A stretch of 64,000 nucleotides of DNA from Croceicoccus sediminis (GCF_007570835.1 NZ_SUNC01000004.1:248001-312000); one strand, 5' to 3'. Counted from the first letter of the stretch, positions 45,906 to 55,465 are shown. A program made the numbers and translations. The notes: generated by a model not told the origin, from the letters alone.

Positions 45906-48900
45906 ATGCAGTTTCGCAGGCTTCGACTCTCGGGCTTCAAAAGCTTTGTCGAGCCTGCCGACCTGCTAATCGAACCGGGGCTTACCGGCGTTGTCGGGCC
46001 GAACGGCTGCGGCAAGTCCAACCTTCTCGAAGCGATCCGCTGGGTCATGGGCGAATCCAGCGCGAAGTCCATGCGCGGCAGCGGCATGGAAGACGTGATC
46101 TTCGCCGGGACCGAGAGCCGTAAGGCGCGATCATTCGCCGAAGTCGTCCTGCTGGCCGAAACCGATGCGGGACAGGAAATGGAAGTCACCCGCCGCATTG
46201 AACGCGGCGCAGGGTCGGCCTATCGCCTCAACGGAAGTGACGTGCGCGCCAAGGACGTGGCACTGGTCTTTGCCGATGCCGCGACGGGCGCACACAGCCC
46301 CGCCCTCGTCAGCCAGGGGCGCATCGCCGCCGTCATCGCGGCAAAGCCTGCCGAACGCCGCCAGATGCTGGAAGAAGCCGCCGGGATCGCGGGCCTTCAC
46401 GTGCGCCGCAAGGACGCGGAACAGAAACTGCGCGCGACCGAGACGAACCTTGCCCGGCTGGACGACATTCTCGCGCAGCTCGACACGCGTATCGGGTCGC
46501 TGAAACGGCAGGCCCGCGCGGCAGAGAAGTACAAGGAACTGTCCGCCCAGATCCGCACTGCCGAAGCGCGTGTGCTCTATGCCAAGTGGCGCGAGGCCGC
46601 CGCAGCCGCCGATACCGCGCACAAGCAGGCCAAGGCCGCCGAAGACGCGGTGCAGACCCATCAGGCAGCGACGAACGAAGCGCAAGCCAACCAACGTGCC
46701 GCGGCCGAAGCGCTCGCCAAGGCGCGCGAGGAAATGGCCGACCGCCGCGACGATCTGAACGCTCAGGCCAACATGCTCGCCGTGCTGACCGGCAAGCTGG
46801 AGTCGGCAGAAGAGAAACTCGCCGACCTCGACCGTCAACGCGCCCGGCTCGATGCCGACGAAGGCGATGCCAACCGGACGACAAAGGACGCGGCAGAGGC
46901 GCTGTCCCGGCTCGAACGCGACGTGCGCGCGGCGGAATTGCGGCTGGCCGAGGACGAGAAACGGCGTCCCTCGCTGGTCGACGAACAGGACAATGCCGAA
47001 CGCGCCCAGCGTGCGGGCGAACTCGCGCTGGCGCAGGCGACTGCGGAACTGGCGCGGGTGGAGGCAGACTGGCGCGTGGCCGAGGCAGCCGTCGGGCAGG
47101 CGCGCGGGGCGCTCGCCCGGCTCGAACAGGAATTGACCGCGCGCGAGGCGCAGGATGCGGCGCTGGGCGATGCGCGCGAACTCGATCTGGCGCTGCAGGG
47201 CGCGCAGGCCCGTTGCGGCAAGGCGGAAGCTGCGGTCGCGTCAGCGCGCGATGCGCTGGACAAGGCACGCGCCGACCGCGAGGCAGTTTCGACCCGCCGC
47301 GACGAAGCGGCCAGCGCGCTCGCGGCCGCCAAGGCCGAACTGGCCGGGGTGGAGCGAGAGCATGATGCGCTCGAACGCGACCGTCGCGCACGGGAAAAGG
47401 CCGACAAGGGCAGCAAGGGCCGCCGCCGCGCGATCGACGCCGTAAAGGCTGCACCGGGCTATGAACGGGCACTGGCCGCGGCGCTGGGCCGGGACGCCGC
47501 CGCGCCGTTGGGTCGACCCGAACAGGGGCAGGACGGCCGGTTCTGGACCGGCGCCGACGCGCCCGAACCCATTGCCGACAGTCTTGCCGCCCACGTTCGC
47601 GACGCGCCCGAAGAACTGCACGCCCGTCTCGCCATGGTGCGCGTGGTCGAGGCCGATGAGGGCCAGGCGCTCGCACCCGGCGAATGGCTGGTGACAAAGG
47701 CCGGAGCTCTGCGCCGCTGGGACGGTTTCGTCGCGCGCGGCGAAGGCGCGGCCGAGGCAGCCCGGCTGGAAGCGGCGAACCGGCTAGAGGCTCTGGCCGC
47801 GCAGCTGCCCGCGCTGCGCGAAGAGGCCGATGCCGCAACGGCGGAGGTCGAGGCCGCGAACGAACAGCTGTCCGTCGCCACCGACGCCCGCATCGCCGCC
47901 GAACGCGCGGTCAATACCGCATCGGAAGAGGAACGCGCCGCCCTGCGTGCCCGCGATCAGGCGGAAAACGCGGTCGAACGCCATGCCCGTGCGCGCGAGG
48001 AGCTGACCGAGCGACTCGAAGACCTGCACACCCGCCTCGCCGCCGCGCAGCAGGACGTGATGCAGGCCGAAGAACGCCGCCGCGCCCTGCCCGATCCCTC
48101 GGCGCAGCAGGCCGCGCTCGAATCCGCGCGCAACCGGAACGATACTGCGCGAACGTCCCTGCAATCCGCAATGGCTCAGCTCGCCTCGCTCGATCAGGCC
48201 CTGGCCGTCGGACGCGAACGGACGAAGGCACTGCAAGGCGACATGAAGAGTTGGGAAGCGCGGGCGGGCGATGCGGCCCGGCGGCTTGCCGACATGACCC
48301 GCCGCCGCGAGGAGATCGAGCAAGAACGCGCCGTCACCGCCGCCCGGCCCGAAGCGCTGATGCGCGAGATCGAACTGGCCGAAAAGGCGCGCGACAGGCT
48401 GGCCGGCGAACTGACCGAGGCGGAAGCCGCCCATGCCGCTGCCGATGCGGCGGGAAAGCAGGCCGATACCGCCTTCACCGCCGCGAACGAGGCGCTGGCC
48501 AATGCCCGCGAAGCCCGCGCCGGTGCCGCCGCCCGCGCCGAAAGCGAAGAGGCCCGCCGCACCGAAATGGCGCGCCAGTCGGGCGACCGGTTCCAGTGCC
48601 CGCCCCCGCTGCTTCCCGAACGGCTCGCATTCGAATCCGCCACCGTGCGCGGAGCAGAGGCGGAAGGCGAAGATGCCGAGCGGCTGATCGCCCAGCGCGA
48701 ACGGCTGGGTCCCGTGAACCTCGTCGCCGCCGACGAACTGGCCGAGGCGGAGGCAGAACACGGCGCGAGCCTGACCGAACAGCAGGAGCTGGCCGAGGCG
48801 GTCCACCGGCTGCGCGGTTCGATCGGCAGCCTCAACCGCGAAGGGCGCGAACGCCTGCGCGCCGCGTTCGAGGCGGTCGACACTCATTTCCAGAGCCTGT

Positions 48901-49331
48901 TCACCACTCTGTTCGGCGGCGGTCAGGCGCATCTTGCCCTGATCGACAGCGACGATCCGCTGGAGGCCGGTCTTGAAATCTATGCCCAACCGCCGGGCAA
49001 GAAGCTGCAATCGCTGACCCTTCTGTCGGGCGGCGAACAGGCGCTGACCGCGGTTGCCCTGATCTTTGCGCTGTTCCTGACCAATCCGGCGCCGATCTGC
49101 GTGCTGGACGAAGTGGACGCGCCGCTTGACGATGCGAATATCGAGCGGTTCTGCGACCTGCTCGACGCGATGAGCAAGCAGACCGACACGCGTTACCTGA
49201 TCGTCACGCACAATGCCGTGACGATGAGCAGGATGCACCGCCTGTTCGGCGTCACCATGGTGGAACAGGGCGTAAGCCGCCTCGTCAGCGTCGATCTGGG
49301 CGGGGCAGAGGAACTGCTCGCGGCAGAGTGA
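45906..49331 (+). CDS. smc: Chromosome segregation protein SMC
   Basis: SMC forms the condensin-like SMC-ScpAB complex that compacts and segregates DNA. The 1141-residue protein has Walker A GPNGCGKSN (31-39), two long coiled coils flanking a hinge (about residues 500-640), then signature LSGGEQ and Walker B VLDEVDAPLDDAN near the end. The coiled-coil regions are extremely Ala/Glu/Arg-rich, as in high-GC SMCs. Its stop shares a base with the next ATG. Confidence 0.97.
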   Translation: MQFRRLRLSGFKSFVEPADLLIEPGLTGVVGPNGCGKSNLLEAIRWVMGESSAKSMRGSGMEDVIFAGTESRKARSFAEVVLLAETDAGQEMEVTRRIERGAGSAYRLNGSDVRAKDVALVFADAATGAHSPALVSQGRIAAVIAAKPAERRQMLEEAAGIAGLHVRRKDAEQKLRATETNLARLDDILAQLDTRIGSLKRQARAAEKYKELSAQIRTAEARVLYAKWREAAAAADTAHKQAKAAEDAVQTHQAATNEAQANQRAAAEALAKAREEMADRRDDLNAQANMLAVLTGKLESAEEKLADLDRQRARLDADEGDANRTTKDAAEALSRLERDVRAAELRLAEDEKRRPSLVDEQDNAERAQRAGELALAQATAELARVEADWRVAEAAVGQARGALARLEQELTAREAQDAALGDARELDLALQGAQARCGKAEAAVASARDALDKARADREAVSTRRDEAASALAAAKAELAGVEREHDALERDRRAREKADKGSKGRRRAIDAVKAAPGYERALAAALGRDAAAPLGRPEQGQDGRFWTGADAPEPIADSLAAHVRDAPEELHARLAMVRVVEADEGQALAPGEWLVTKAGALRRWDGFVARGEGAAEAARLEAANRLEALAAQLPALREEADAATAEVEAANEQLSVATDARIAAERAVNTASEEERAALRARDQAENAVERHARAREELTERLEDLHTRLAAAQQDVMQAEERRRALPDPSAQQAALESARNRNDTARTSLQSAMAQLASLDQALAVGRERTKALQGDMKSWEARAGDAARRLADMTRRREEIEQERAVTAARPEALMREIELAEKARDRLAGELTEAEAAHAAADAAGKQADTAFTAANEALANAREARAGAAARAESEEARRTEMARQSGDRFQCPPPLLPERLAFESATVRGAEAEGEDAERLIAQRERLGPVNLVAADELAEAEAEHGASLTEQQELAEAVHRLRGSIGSLNREGRERLRAAFEAVDTHFQSLFTTLFGGGQAHLALIDSDDPLEAGLEIYAQPPGKKLQSLTLLSGGEQALTAVALIFALFLTNPAPICVLDEVDAPLDDANIERFCDLLDAMSKQTDTRYLIVTHNAVTMSRMHRLFGVTMVEQGVSRLVSVDLGGAEELLAAE

Positions 49332-49801
49332 TGAACGAACAGAACGAAGACCTGACGCTGCTCGATCCCCGCCACATCACCGTGCTGCGGATAGAGGCGC
49401 TGCTGGGCATGGTGCCGATATTGATCGGTGCCGTGGTGGTGGAACTTGTCGTCGGGTTACCGACCGGCCTGATCATCGTGCCAGCCCTGTTGGTGACGGC
49501 GCTATTCACCTTTCCGCTGCCCAGAAGGCGCTATCGCCGCAAGGGGTATTCGACGACGATGGACCGGCTACGTTACGTGAAAGGCTGGTTCCGCCGGTCC
49601 GACACCGTCGTGCCATTCGGGCGGGTTCAGCATATCGACGTGAAGGAAGGGCTGGTCGAACGCTGGTTCGGGCTCGCCACGCTGGTCGTGCATACCGCGG
49701 GCACGCACAATGCCTCTGTCTCGGTGCCCGGCCTGTCCCGCGAAACCGCGATCGACGTGCGCGAGGCGATCGCGGCGCGCATCCGCCGCGACACGATGTG
49801 A
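49331..49801 (+). CDS. Bacterial PH-domain membrane protein, YdbS-like
   Basis: The 156-residue protein has two hydrophobic segments (about 25-45 and 47-65) followed by a bPH2 (DUF304) domain with RVQHIDVKEGLVERWFGLATLVV. In Firmicutes, YdbS and YdbT act as a pair. ATG at 49331 shares a base with the smc stop; a GTG one codon earlier is possible. The next gene starts inside its stop (GTGA). Confidence 0.82.
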   Translation: MNEQNEDLTLLDPRHITVLRIEALLGMVPILIGAVVVELVVGLPTGLIIVPALLVTALFTFPLPRRRYRRKGYSTTMDRLRYVKGWFRRSDTVVPFGRVQHIDVKEGLVERWFGLATLVVHTAGTHNASVSVPGLSRETAIDVREAIAARIRRDTM

Positions 49802-51300
49802 CCGAACCGCCCCTGACAGAGGAGTTTCGCCGCACCGATTCCATCGGCGTGCTGGTCGGTGCGCTGAGCGACCTGCGCAAGGGCATCGTGCCCGCCATCG
49901 CCGTGATGATCGGCCTTGCCACGCGCGAAAACGTGCCGGGCTTCGCCATTCCCTTGCTGATCGTCGCGATATTTGTCCTTCCGCCCTTCACGGCATGGTT
50001 GAAGTGGTATTTCCGGCGTTATCGCACGGGGGCAGAGGACATCCGCGTCGAAAGCGGCGTGTTGTCACGGCAGGCACGATCGGTCCCCTACGAAAGAATT
50101 CAGGACGTCAGCCTGTCCGAAACGCTGCTTTCGCGCCTGTTCGGCCTGGTCGAGGTGCGCTTCGAAACCGGTGCGGGGGGCAAGGATGACCTGACGCTGG
50201 CCTTCCTGACCAAGGAAGAGGGCGCGCGCCTGCGCGATCTGGTTCGTGCGCGGCGGGACGAGGCCCCGTCGGCAGAGACCATTGCGGAAGTAGAAGCGGA
50301 GGCGGAGGCCGTTCCTATCTTCGCGATGGACCTCAAACGCGTGCTGCTATCGGGCGTCTTCAGCTTCAGCCTGGTCATATTCGCAGTCCTGTTCGCGCTG
50401 GTCGATCAGCTCGATTTCCTGCTTCCAATCAGCATCTGGGACCGCGATTTCTGGGAAACGCTGTTTTCCGAACAGGGCGAACGCATCCGCACGCTGGGGC
50501 GGATCGGACAGATCGGCAGCGCCATAATCGCGGTTCTGACCGTGATCGTCGTCGGCATCGTCAGCGGCGTGGTAAAGACGTTGCTGCGCGATTATGGCTT
50601 TCGGCTGGATCGGACCGACAAGGGTTTCCGCCGCCGGCGCGGCCTTTTCACCCGAACCGACGTCGTCATGCCGCGCCACCGTGTTCAGGCCGTGGCAACC
50701 GACACCGGCGTCATCAGGCGCCTGCTGGGCTGGCATGCGCTGTCGTTCATTTCGCTGGCCAGCGATGGCGGCAAGGCCAGCCACGACGTCGCGCCCTTCG
50801 CTCGCTGGGACGAAATCGCCGCCATCGCGAGAGAGGCCGGCATCCCGCTGCCCGGCGACGTCGAATGGCACCGGACCAGCCGCGCATACTGGATCGATCG
50901 CGCTCTGCTTTCGCTGCCGCTCGCCATCGCCGCGATTGCGGTCGCGATCTGGCTGCAGCGCTGGACCCCGGTCGCGATACCCGCGATCCTGTTTCTGATT
51001 CTCGCCTTCTCGGCACTGACCGGGTACTTGCGCCACCGCCACGCGCTCGATCCCGATCGGGTCCATGCGCGCGCGGGGCTGCTGTCGCCGCGCACGATCA
51101 CCGCGCCGCGCGTGCGGTTGCAGTCCGCGCAGATCGTGCAGGGGCCTATCGCCCGGCTTCGCGGTTATGCCACGTTGCATTTCGGCCTTGCGGGAGGCGT
51201 CCTGCTGTTTCGCGGGCTTCCTGTCGCAGAGGCACGCGCCCTTCGCGAAGCCGTGCTGCAGAGCATCGACGCGGTCGACTACTCCGCCCTACCCCGCTGA
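49798..51300 (+). CDS. Multi-PH-domain membrane protein, YdbT-like
   Basis: The 500-residue protein has repeated units, each two membrane helices followed by a bPH2 domain. RSVPYERIQDVSLSETLLSRLFGLVEVR is the first, RHRVQAVATDTGVIRRLLGW the second, and RVRLQSAQIVQGPIARLRGYATL the third. The start is GTG at 49798 inside the upstream stop. The role is unknown; YdbT in Bacillus is linked to antimicrobial resistance. It ends convergently with soxR. Confidence 0.83.
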   Translation: MTEPPLTEEFRRTDSIGVLVGALSDLRKGIVPAIAVMIGLATRENVPGFAIPLLIVAIFVLPPFTAWLKWYFRRYRTGAEDIRVESGVLSRQARSVPYERIQDVSLSETLLSRLFGLVEVRFETGAGGKDDLTLAFLTKEEGARLRDLVRARRDEAPSAETIAEVEAEAEAVPIFAMDLKRVLLSGVFSFSLVIFAVLFALVDQLDFLLPISIWDRDFWETLFSEQGERIRTLGRIGQIGSAIIAVLTVIVVGIVSGVVKTLLRDYGFRLDRTDKGFRRRRGLFTRTDVVMPRHRVQAVATDTGVIRRLLGWHALSFISLASDGGKASHDVAPFARWDEIAAIAREAGIPLPGDVEWHRTSRAYWIDRALLSLPLAIAAIAVAIWLQRWTPVAIPAILFLILAFSALTGYLRHRHALDPDRVHARAGLLSPRTITAPRVRLQSAQIVQGPIARLRGYATLHFGLAGGVLLFRGLPVAEARALREAVLQSIDAVDYSALPR

Positions 51301-51741
51301 TCCCAGCACGAAACGCGGCCCCGGCCCTGCGGCCCCGGCCCGGTCTTCGGGGTTGTAGAGCTTGCACCTGGTTAGCGACAGGCAGCCGCAGCCGATACAC
51401 CCGTCGAGCCGGTTGCGCGTCTTCGTCAGTAGCTCGATCTTCGCGTCCAGCTGGCTGCGGATCGAGCGGCTGAGATTTTGCCAGTCCTTCACCGTCGGCG
51501 TGCGCCCTTGGGGTAGTGCCGCCAGTTCGCGTTCGATCTCGGTCAGGCCCAAACCCAACCTCTGCGCGATCAGGATAAAGCTGATGCGGCGAATGTCGGA
51601 GCGCAGAAAGCGGCGTTGATTGCCGCTGGTGCGCAGCGAAGTCAGCAAACCCTTCGTTTCGTAATAACGCAGCGCCGACACCGCTACGCCGGTGCGCTTG
51701 GCAAGAGTCCCTATCGATATCAACTGGTTACCATCCACCAT
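51289..51741 (-). CDS. soxR: Redox-sensing MerR-family regulator SoxR
   Basis: The 150-residue protein has a MerR-type winged helix (TLAKRTGVAVSALRYYETKGLL) and a C-terminal [2Fe-2S] motif CX2CXCX5C (Cys115, Cys118, Cys120, Cys126). Oxidation of the cluster by redox-cycling compounds turns on its target promoter. ATG at 51741 is chosen; a TTG seven codons earlier is less likely. A sox box lies directly upstream in the divergent promoter region. Its 3' end overlaps the last codons of the YdbT-like gene on the other strand. Confidence 0.93.
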   Translation of the reverse strand: MVDGNQLISIGTLAKRTGVAVSALRYYETKGLLTSLRTSGNQRRFLRSDIRRISFILIAQRLGLGLTEIERELAALPQGRTPTVKDWQNLSRSIRSQLDAKIELLTKTRNRLDGCIGCGCLSLTRCKLYNPEDRAGAAGPGPRFVLGSAG

Positions 51742-51772
51742 GCAGCACCCGTTTTTTCGCAAATTTCAAAGC

Positions 51773-51803
51773 TTGACCTCAAGTTAGCTTGAGGTTGCAG
51801 GAT
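51773..51803 (+). promoter_or_regulatory. SoxR-controlled promoter with a sox box
   Basis: The -35 hexamer TTGACC (51773-51778) is separated by 19 bp from a weak -10 at about 51798-51803. The over-long spacer holds CCTCAAGTTAGCTTGAGG (51777-51794), an almost perfect inverted repeat. Over 17 of 18 bases it matches the enterobacterial soxS operator CCTCAAGTTAACTTGAGG. This is the standard SoxR architecture. It points towards the VOC gene at 51864. Confidence 0.85.
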
Positions 51804-51863
51804 AGGGCAAGCAGTGATTCGCACATGATCACCGCACGACGAAGCAATGAAGGAACCAGACAC

Positions 51864-52241
51864 ATGAACGCAGTCGCCCGGATCGAACACGTCAACATCA
51901 CCACGTCCGATGGACCACGCCTGTCAGGCCTGCTGGAAAAGCTGTGCGGATGGCACAAGCGCTGGGAGGGGCCTTCACTCAATGGCGGCCATTCCATCCA
52001 TTTCGGCTCCGACAGGACTTACGTCGCGCTCTACACCCCCAAGGGCGGGATCGCGGGCGATTTCGCGAAGGGTGAGCCGCTCAACCACATCGGGCTCGAA
52101 GTGGACGACATCGACGCCGCCGAAAAGGTTGTCGTCGAAGCCGGTCTTACGCCGTTCAATCACGGCGATTACGAACCGGGCCGCCGGTTCTATTTCTTCG
52201 ATTGGGACGGGATCGAGTGGGAGGTCATCAGCTATGCCTGA
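51864..52241 (+). CDS. VOC/glyoxalase-superfamily protein, probable SoxR target
   Basis: The 125-residue protein has a vicinal oxygen chelate fold: ARIEHVNITTSD at the start, NHIGLEVDDIDAAEK in the middle, and RFYFFDWDGIEWEVISY with the metal-ligand Glu at the end. The substrate is unknown. It is divergent from soxR and sits 60 bp downstream of the sox box, so it should be induced by redox-active compounds. AAGGA precedes ATG at 51864. Confidence 0.85.
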   Translation: MNAVARIEHVNITTSDGPRLSGLLEKLCGWHKRWEGPSLNGGHSIHFGSDRTYVALYTPKGGIAGDFAKGEPLNHIGLEVDDIDAAEKVVVEAGLTPFNHGDYEPGRRFYFFDWDGIEWEVISYA

Positions 52242-52294
52242 ATTTGCCGAGCGCCCGCCCTTTGCCGTGCCGCCCTATCTCTCGGCCAAGCAAG

Positions 52295-52912
52295 TTACCG
52301 GCTGGCTGCGGAAGATCGCGTCCATGCTTGTGCCGTATGTTCCACGCAAAGACCGTGCGGCCAGGGACGGCAGAGCGAGAGCGCCTCATCCCGGCTGGAC
52401 GTTTCCACCCAGCGCGCCGCTTCCTCTTGCGTGAGTATCACCGGCATCCTGTCATGCAGGTCGCCGATATCGGCGCAGGCCTGCGTCATCACCATCGTGT
52501 AGCACGGCCCGAACTCGGCCGAATTACGCCACAGCCCGGCCGCCGCGAAAACCGGCTGGCCGGGCACGGAGAACCAGCTGCGCGTCTTGGCCCCCTTTTC
52601 CCCCGCCGCTTCGGCAAAGGCTTCCACCGGAATCAGGCAGCGGCCATTTTCAAAGGCATGGCGCCAGAAGGGAGAGCCAAGCTTGTCGGTCCGCGCATTG
52701 TTGACGGGCTTGGGCTTTAACGGCTGGCCCTTCTTGCCCTTCAGAACCAATGGAAAGCCCCATGCCATGCTGCTAATCCGCCCGTCGGCAACGACCCAGC
52801 CCGGATAGCCGGGATAGACCTCTCCGCCCGCATTGCCGGGGGCCGGAGCCTCAACGCCGAACATCCTTGCGACCTCGTCCGCAGGCTTGGTCATGCGGTA
52901 GAGGTTGCACAT
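52295..52912 (-). CDS. SOS response-associated peptidase-fold protein (SRAP/YedK-like)
   Basis: The 205-residue protein belongs to the SRAP/HMCES/YedK family, which shields abasic sites in single-stranded DNA through the N-terminal cysteine. It shows MCNLY with Cys2, NNARTD, the catalytic Glu in IPVEAFAE and LHDRMPVIL with the His. It follows ubiA by 18 bp on the same strand. No LexA box is visible in that small gap. Confidence 0.92.
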   Translation of the reverse strand: MCNLYRMTKPADEVARMFGVEAPAPGNAGGEVYPGYPGWVVADGRISSMAWGFPLVLKGKKGQPLKPKPVNNARTDKLGSPFWRHAFENGRCLIPVEAFAEAAGEKGAKTRSWFSVPGQPVFAAAGLWRNSAEFGPCYTMVMTQACADIGDLHDRMPVILTQEEAARWVETSSRDEALSLCRPWPHGLCVEHTAQAWTRSSAASR

Positions 52913-52930
52913 GGTCTTACCGGCCCGCCA

Positions 52931-53839
52931 TTAAAGACCGGCATTGCCGACGACGAGACAGGCCAACGCGACCAGGAAACCCGCCATGCGGTTGGACCGG
53001 AACCGGGCCAGCGCATTGTCGCCATCATCAGGGTCCAACGTCGCCACTTGCCACAACAGGTGCCCCGCCGCCGGAAGTAGCGCCAGCAGCGCCAGCCAGT
53101 CGCCGCGCAGAAGCCAGAGCGACAACGCCCAAAACGCCACCGCCGCGATATAGAAACTGGCGACCCCCGGCTTCACCTTGCTGCCCAGCGCCCTTGCGCT
53201 GGAGCGTACTCCGACCAGCGCATCGTCCTCCCGGTCCTGAAGCGCGTAGATCGTGTCGTATCCGATGACCCAGCAGATGGCCCCTGCATAAAGCGCGGCC
53301 AGAACCGCCAGGTTGCTGCCGGATACCTCGACCCAACCGACGAGAGCGCCCCAGCTGAACACGAGGCCCAGCCACGCCTGCGGCCACCATGTGATCCGCT
53401 TCATCATCGGGTAGGCGGCAACCGGCAGGATGCTGGCCAGCGCGACCACCTGCGCCTCCCAGCGCAGCTGCAACAGGACGATCAGCCCGACGAGGCAGAG
53501 CAGGAGCAGCCATGCCCATGCCTTCTTCAGCGATACTGCCCCGCTGGCCAGAGGCCGCGCCGCCGTGCGGGCGACCTGTTTATCAAGATCGCGGTCGAGA
53601 ATGTCGTTGTAGACGCATCCCGCCGCCCGCATCGCGATCGAACCGAGCAGGAGCCACAGGACCAGCGACCACCGCCCCGCGCCGCCCGCCAGCCACACGC
53701 CCCATGCGCAAGGCCAGAACAGCAGCCACCAGCCGATCGGGCGATCGAACCGGCCCAGCAGGGCATAGGGCCGCAGCGAAGCCGGAAGCCTTCCGACGAG
53801 GCCGCGATACTGTGTGTCGGGAGTTGCAGTAGCCGTCAT
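52931..53839 (-). CDS. ubiA: 4-hydroxybenzoate polyprenyltransferase
   Basis: UbiA attaches the prenyl tail to 4-hydroxybenzoate in ubiquinone synthesis. The 302-residue membrane protein has eight to nine helices, NDILDRDLD (78-86) as the first Asp-rich motif, and DREDD as the second. The RPIGWWLLFWPC entry is typical. SRAP is downstream in the same operon. It is divergent from a methyltransferase gene, with 100 bp between them. Confidence 0.94.
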   Translation of the reverse strand: MTATATPDTQYRGLVGRLPASLRPYALLGRFDRPIGWWLLFWPCAWGVWLAGGAGRWSLVLWLLLGSIAMRAAGCVYNDILDRDLDKQVARTAARPLASGAVSLKKAWAWLLLLCLVGLIVLLQLRWEAQVVALASILPVAAYPMMKRITWWPQAWLGLVFSWGALVGWVEVSGSNLAVLAALYAGAICWVIGYDTIYALQDREDDALVGVRSSARALGSKVKPGVASFYIAAVAFWALSLWLLRGDWLALLALLPAAGHLLWQVATLDPDDGDNALARFRSNRMAGFLVALACLVVGNAGL

Positions 53840-53939
53840 GACCCCGGTCTAGCGCCCCTTCCCGCGCCGCGCCAGCACCCGCGTCTTTGCCGCAAGCGCG
53901 GACTTTGCCGCGATGCAGGCTTGGTCTAGGAAGCGGGCC

Positions 53940-54707
53940 ATGAACGTCAACGAACTCAACCGAGAAGGCTGGAACCGCCGCGCCGCAGAGGCCGACATCT
54001 GGACCCGTCCTTTCGACAGCGAGACGATCGCGCGCGCCCGCAAGGGCGATTGGGAAGTCGTGCTGACCCCTTTGAAGCCCGTCCCGCGCAGCTGGTTCGG
54101 CGATATCGTGGGCAAGGATGTCCTCGGCCTCGCATCGGGCGGCGGGCAGCAAGTGCCCATCTTTGCCGCGGCGGGTGCGAATGTCACAAGCTTCGATGCC
54201 TCCGACGCGCAGCATGCCGCCGATCGCATGGTGGCCGACCGCGAAGGCCTGTCGGTCCGTACCGTCCAGGGTTACATGCACGACCTGTCGGCGCTGGACG
54301 ACGACAGCTTCGACCTGATATTCCACCCTTGCTCCAACTCCTACGCGCCCGAAGTGGTGCCGGTCTGGAGAGAATGCGCCCGCGTGCTGCGCCCCGGCGG
54401 CGTCCTGCTGGTCGGCATTACCAAACTCGAAGTGTTCATCTTCGACTTGGAGCCGTGGGAGCGCGGTGAACTGGTGCCCCGGCACAAGCTGCCCTATTCC
54501 GATTTCGATCTTCCGAAGGAGGAACTGGACCTGCTTCTTGCGCGCGATCACACCGCTTCGTTCAGCCACACGCTGGAAACGCAGCTTGCCGGGCAGATGG
54601 CGGCTGGCTTCATGATGACCGACCTGTTCGAAGATTTCGAACCCGAAGGCGAAGCGCCGCAGCTTTTCGCGCCCTACATCGCCACGCGCGCGGTGTTGCA
54701 AAGCTGA
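53940..54707 (+). CDS. SAM-dependent methyltransferase of unknown substrate
   Basis: The 255-residue class I methyltransferase has its SAM motif VLGLASGGGQQ (61-71), then a conserved FDASDAQ, DLIFHPCSNSYAPEV and RVLRPGGVLLVG. The N-terminus (NREGWNRRA) is shared with a group of uncharacterised methyltransferases. ATG at 53940 has AGGA upstream. Its stop shares a base with the rsmE start. Confidence 0.85.
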   Translation: MNVNELNREGWNRRAAEADIWTRPFDSETIARARKGDWEVVLTPLKPVPRSWFGDIVGKDVLGLASGGGQQVPIFAAAGANVTSFDASDAQHAADRMVADREGLSVRTVQGYMHDLSALDDDSFDLIFHPCSNSYAPEVVPVWRECARVLRPGGVLLVGITKLEVFIFDLEPWERGELVPRHKLPYSDFDLPKEELDLLLARDHTASFSHTLETQLAGQMAAGFMMTDLFEDFEPEGEAPQLFAPYIATRAVLQS

Positions 54708-55465
54708 TGGGCGCGACCCCGGCCTGGCCCCCGCGCAGCGCGCCGCGGCTCTTCGTCGATTGCCCGCTGGCCGCGGGCGATCAGCGCGTACTGGACGGAC
54801 CGCAAGCGCACTACCTCTCGCGCGTCATGCGGGTGGGCGAAGGTGACGCGGTGATCCTGTGCGATGACGCGACCGGCGAATGGGCCGCCCGCGTCATCTC
54901 CGCTGGCAAGCGCGAAGTCGTGCTCGACCCGGTGGAGTTGCTGCGAACCCGCGAAGACGTGCCGGACTTCACGCTTTGCCCCGCGCTTTTGAAAAAGCCC
55001 CGGTTCGATCAGGTGCTGGAAAAGGCGACCGAACTCGGCGTCGCAAAGATCCGGCCCGTCGTCACGCGCCGCTGCGTTGCCGATTCGCTGAATATGGAAC
55101 GGGCAAGATCCGTCGTTACCGAAGCGGCGGAGCAATGCGCCCGCACGGCCCTGCCAAAAATTTTCGCCCCTGTCAGCCTTTCGCACCTGATCCGCGACTG
55201 GCCCGAAGACGCCGTCCTGTGGTTCGCGGACGAGATGGGCGATGCCCCGTCCGCGGCCACCGCCTTTGCCGAACGTCTGCCGCCCGCAGGCCTGCTGATC
55301 GGCCCAGAAGGCGGGTTCGACGATGCCGAGCGCGAGGAGGTTCGCGGGTTCTTGCAGGCCCGTCCGGTCACGCTGGGTCCGCGTATCCTGCGCGCCGAAA
55401 CGGCCGCGATCGCGGCAACGGCGTTGTGGATGGGCGCGATGGGAGATTGGGCCGCGCAGAGCTGA
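54707..55465 (+). CDS. rsmE: 16S rRNA (uracil-1498-N3)-methyltransferase RsmE
   Basis: RsmE methylates U1498 in the decoding centre. The 252-residue SPOUT-class protein has the PUA-like N-terminal part, EKATELGVAKIRPV, IGPEGGFDDAERE and LGPRILRAETAAIAA, the knotted SAM site. It is coupled to the upstream methyltransferase gene by a TGATG overlap and precedes gshA by 49 bp. Confidence 0.95.
   Translation: MGATPAWPPRSAPRLFVDCPLAAGDQRVLDGPQAHYLSRVMRVGEGDAVILCDDATGEWAARVISAGKREVVLDPVELLRTREDVPDFTLCPALLKKPRFDQVLEKATELGVAKIRPVVTRRCVADSLNMERARSVVTEAAEQCARTALPKIFAPVSLSHLIRDWPEDAVLWFADEMGDAPSAATAFAERLPPAGLLIGPEGGFDDAEREEVRGFLQARPVTLGPRILRAETAAIAATALWMGAMGDWAAQS

Noticed and set aside
46333-49238. Several long antisense frames inside smc
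   Set aside because: Arg/Pro/Ala-rich or repetitive products mirroring the coiled coils of SMC.
52234-52434. 66-codon frame beginning near the VOC stop
   Set aside because: Overlaps the SRAP gene and has no family support or ribosome-binding site I can see.
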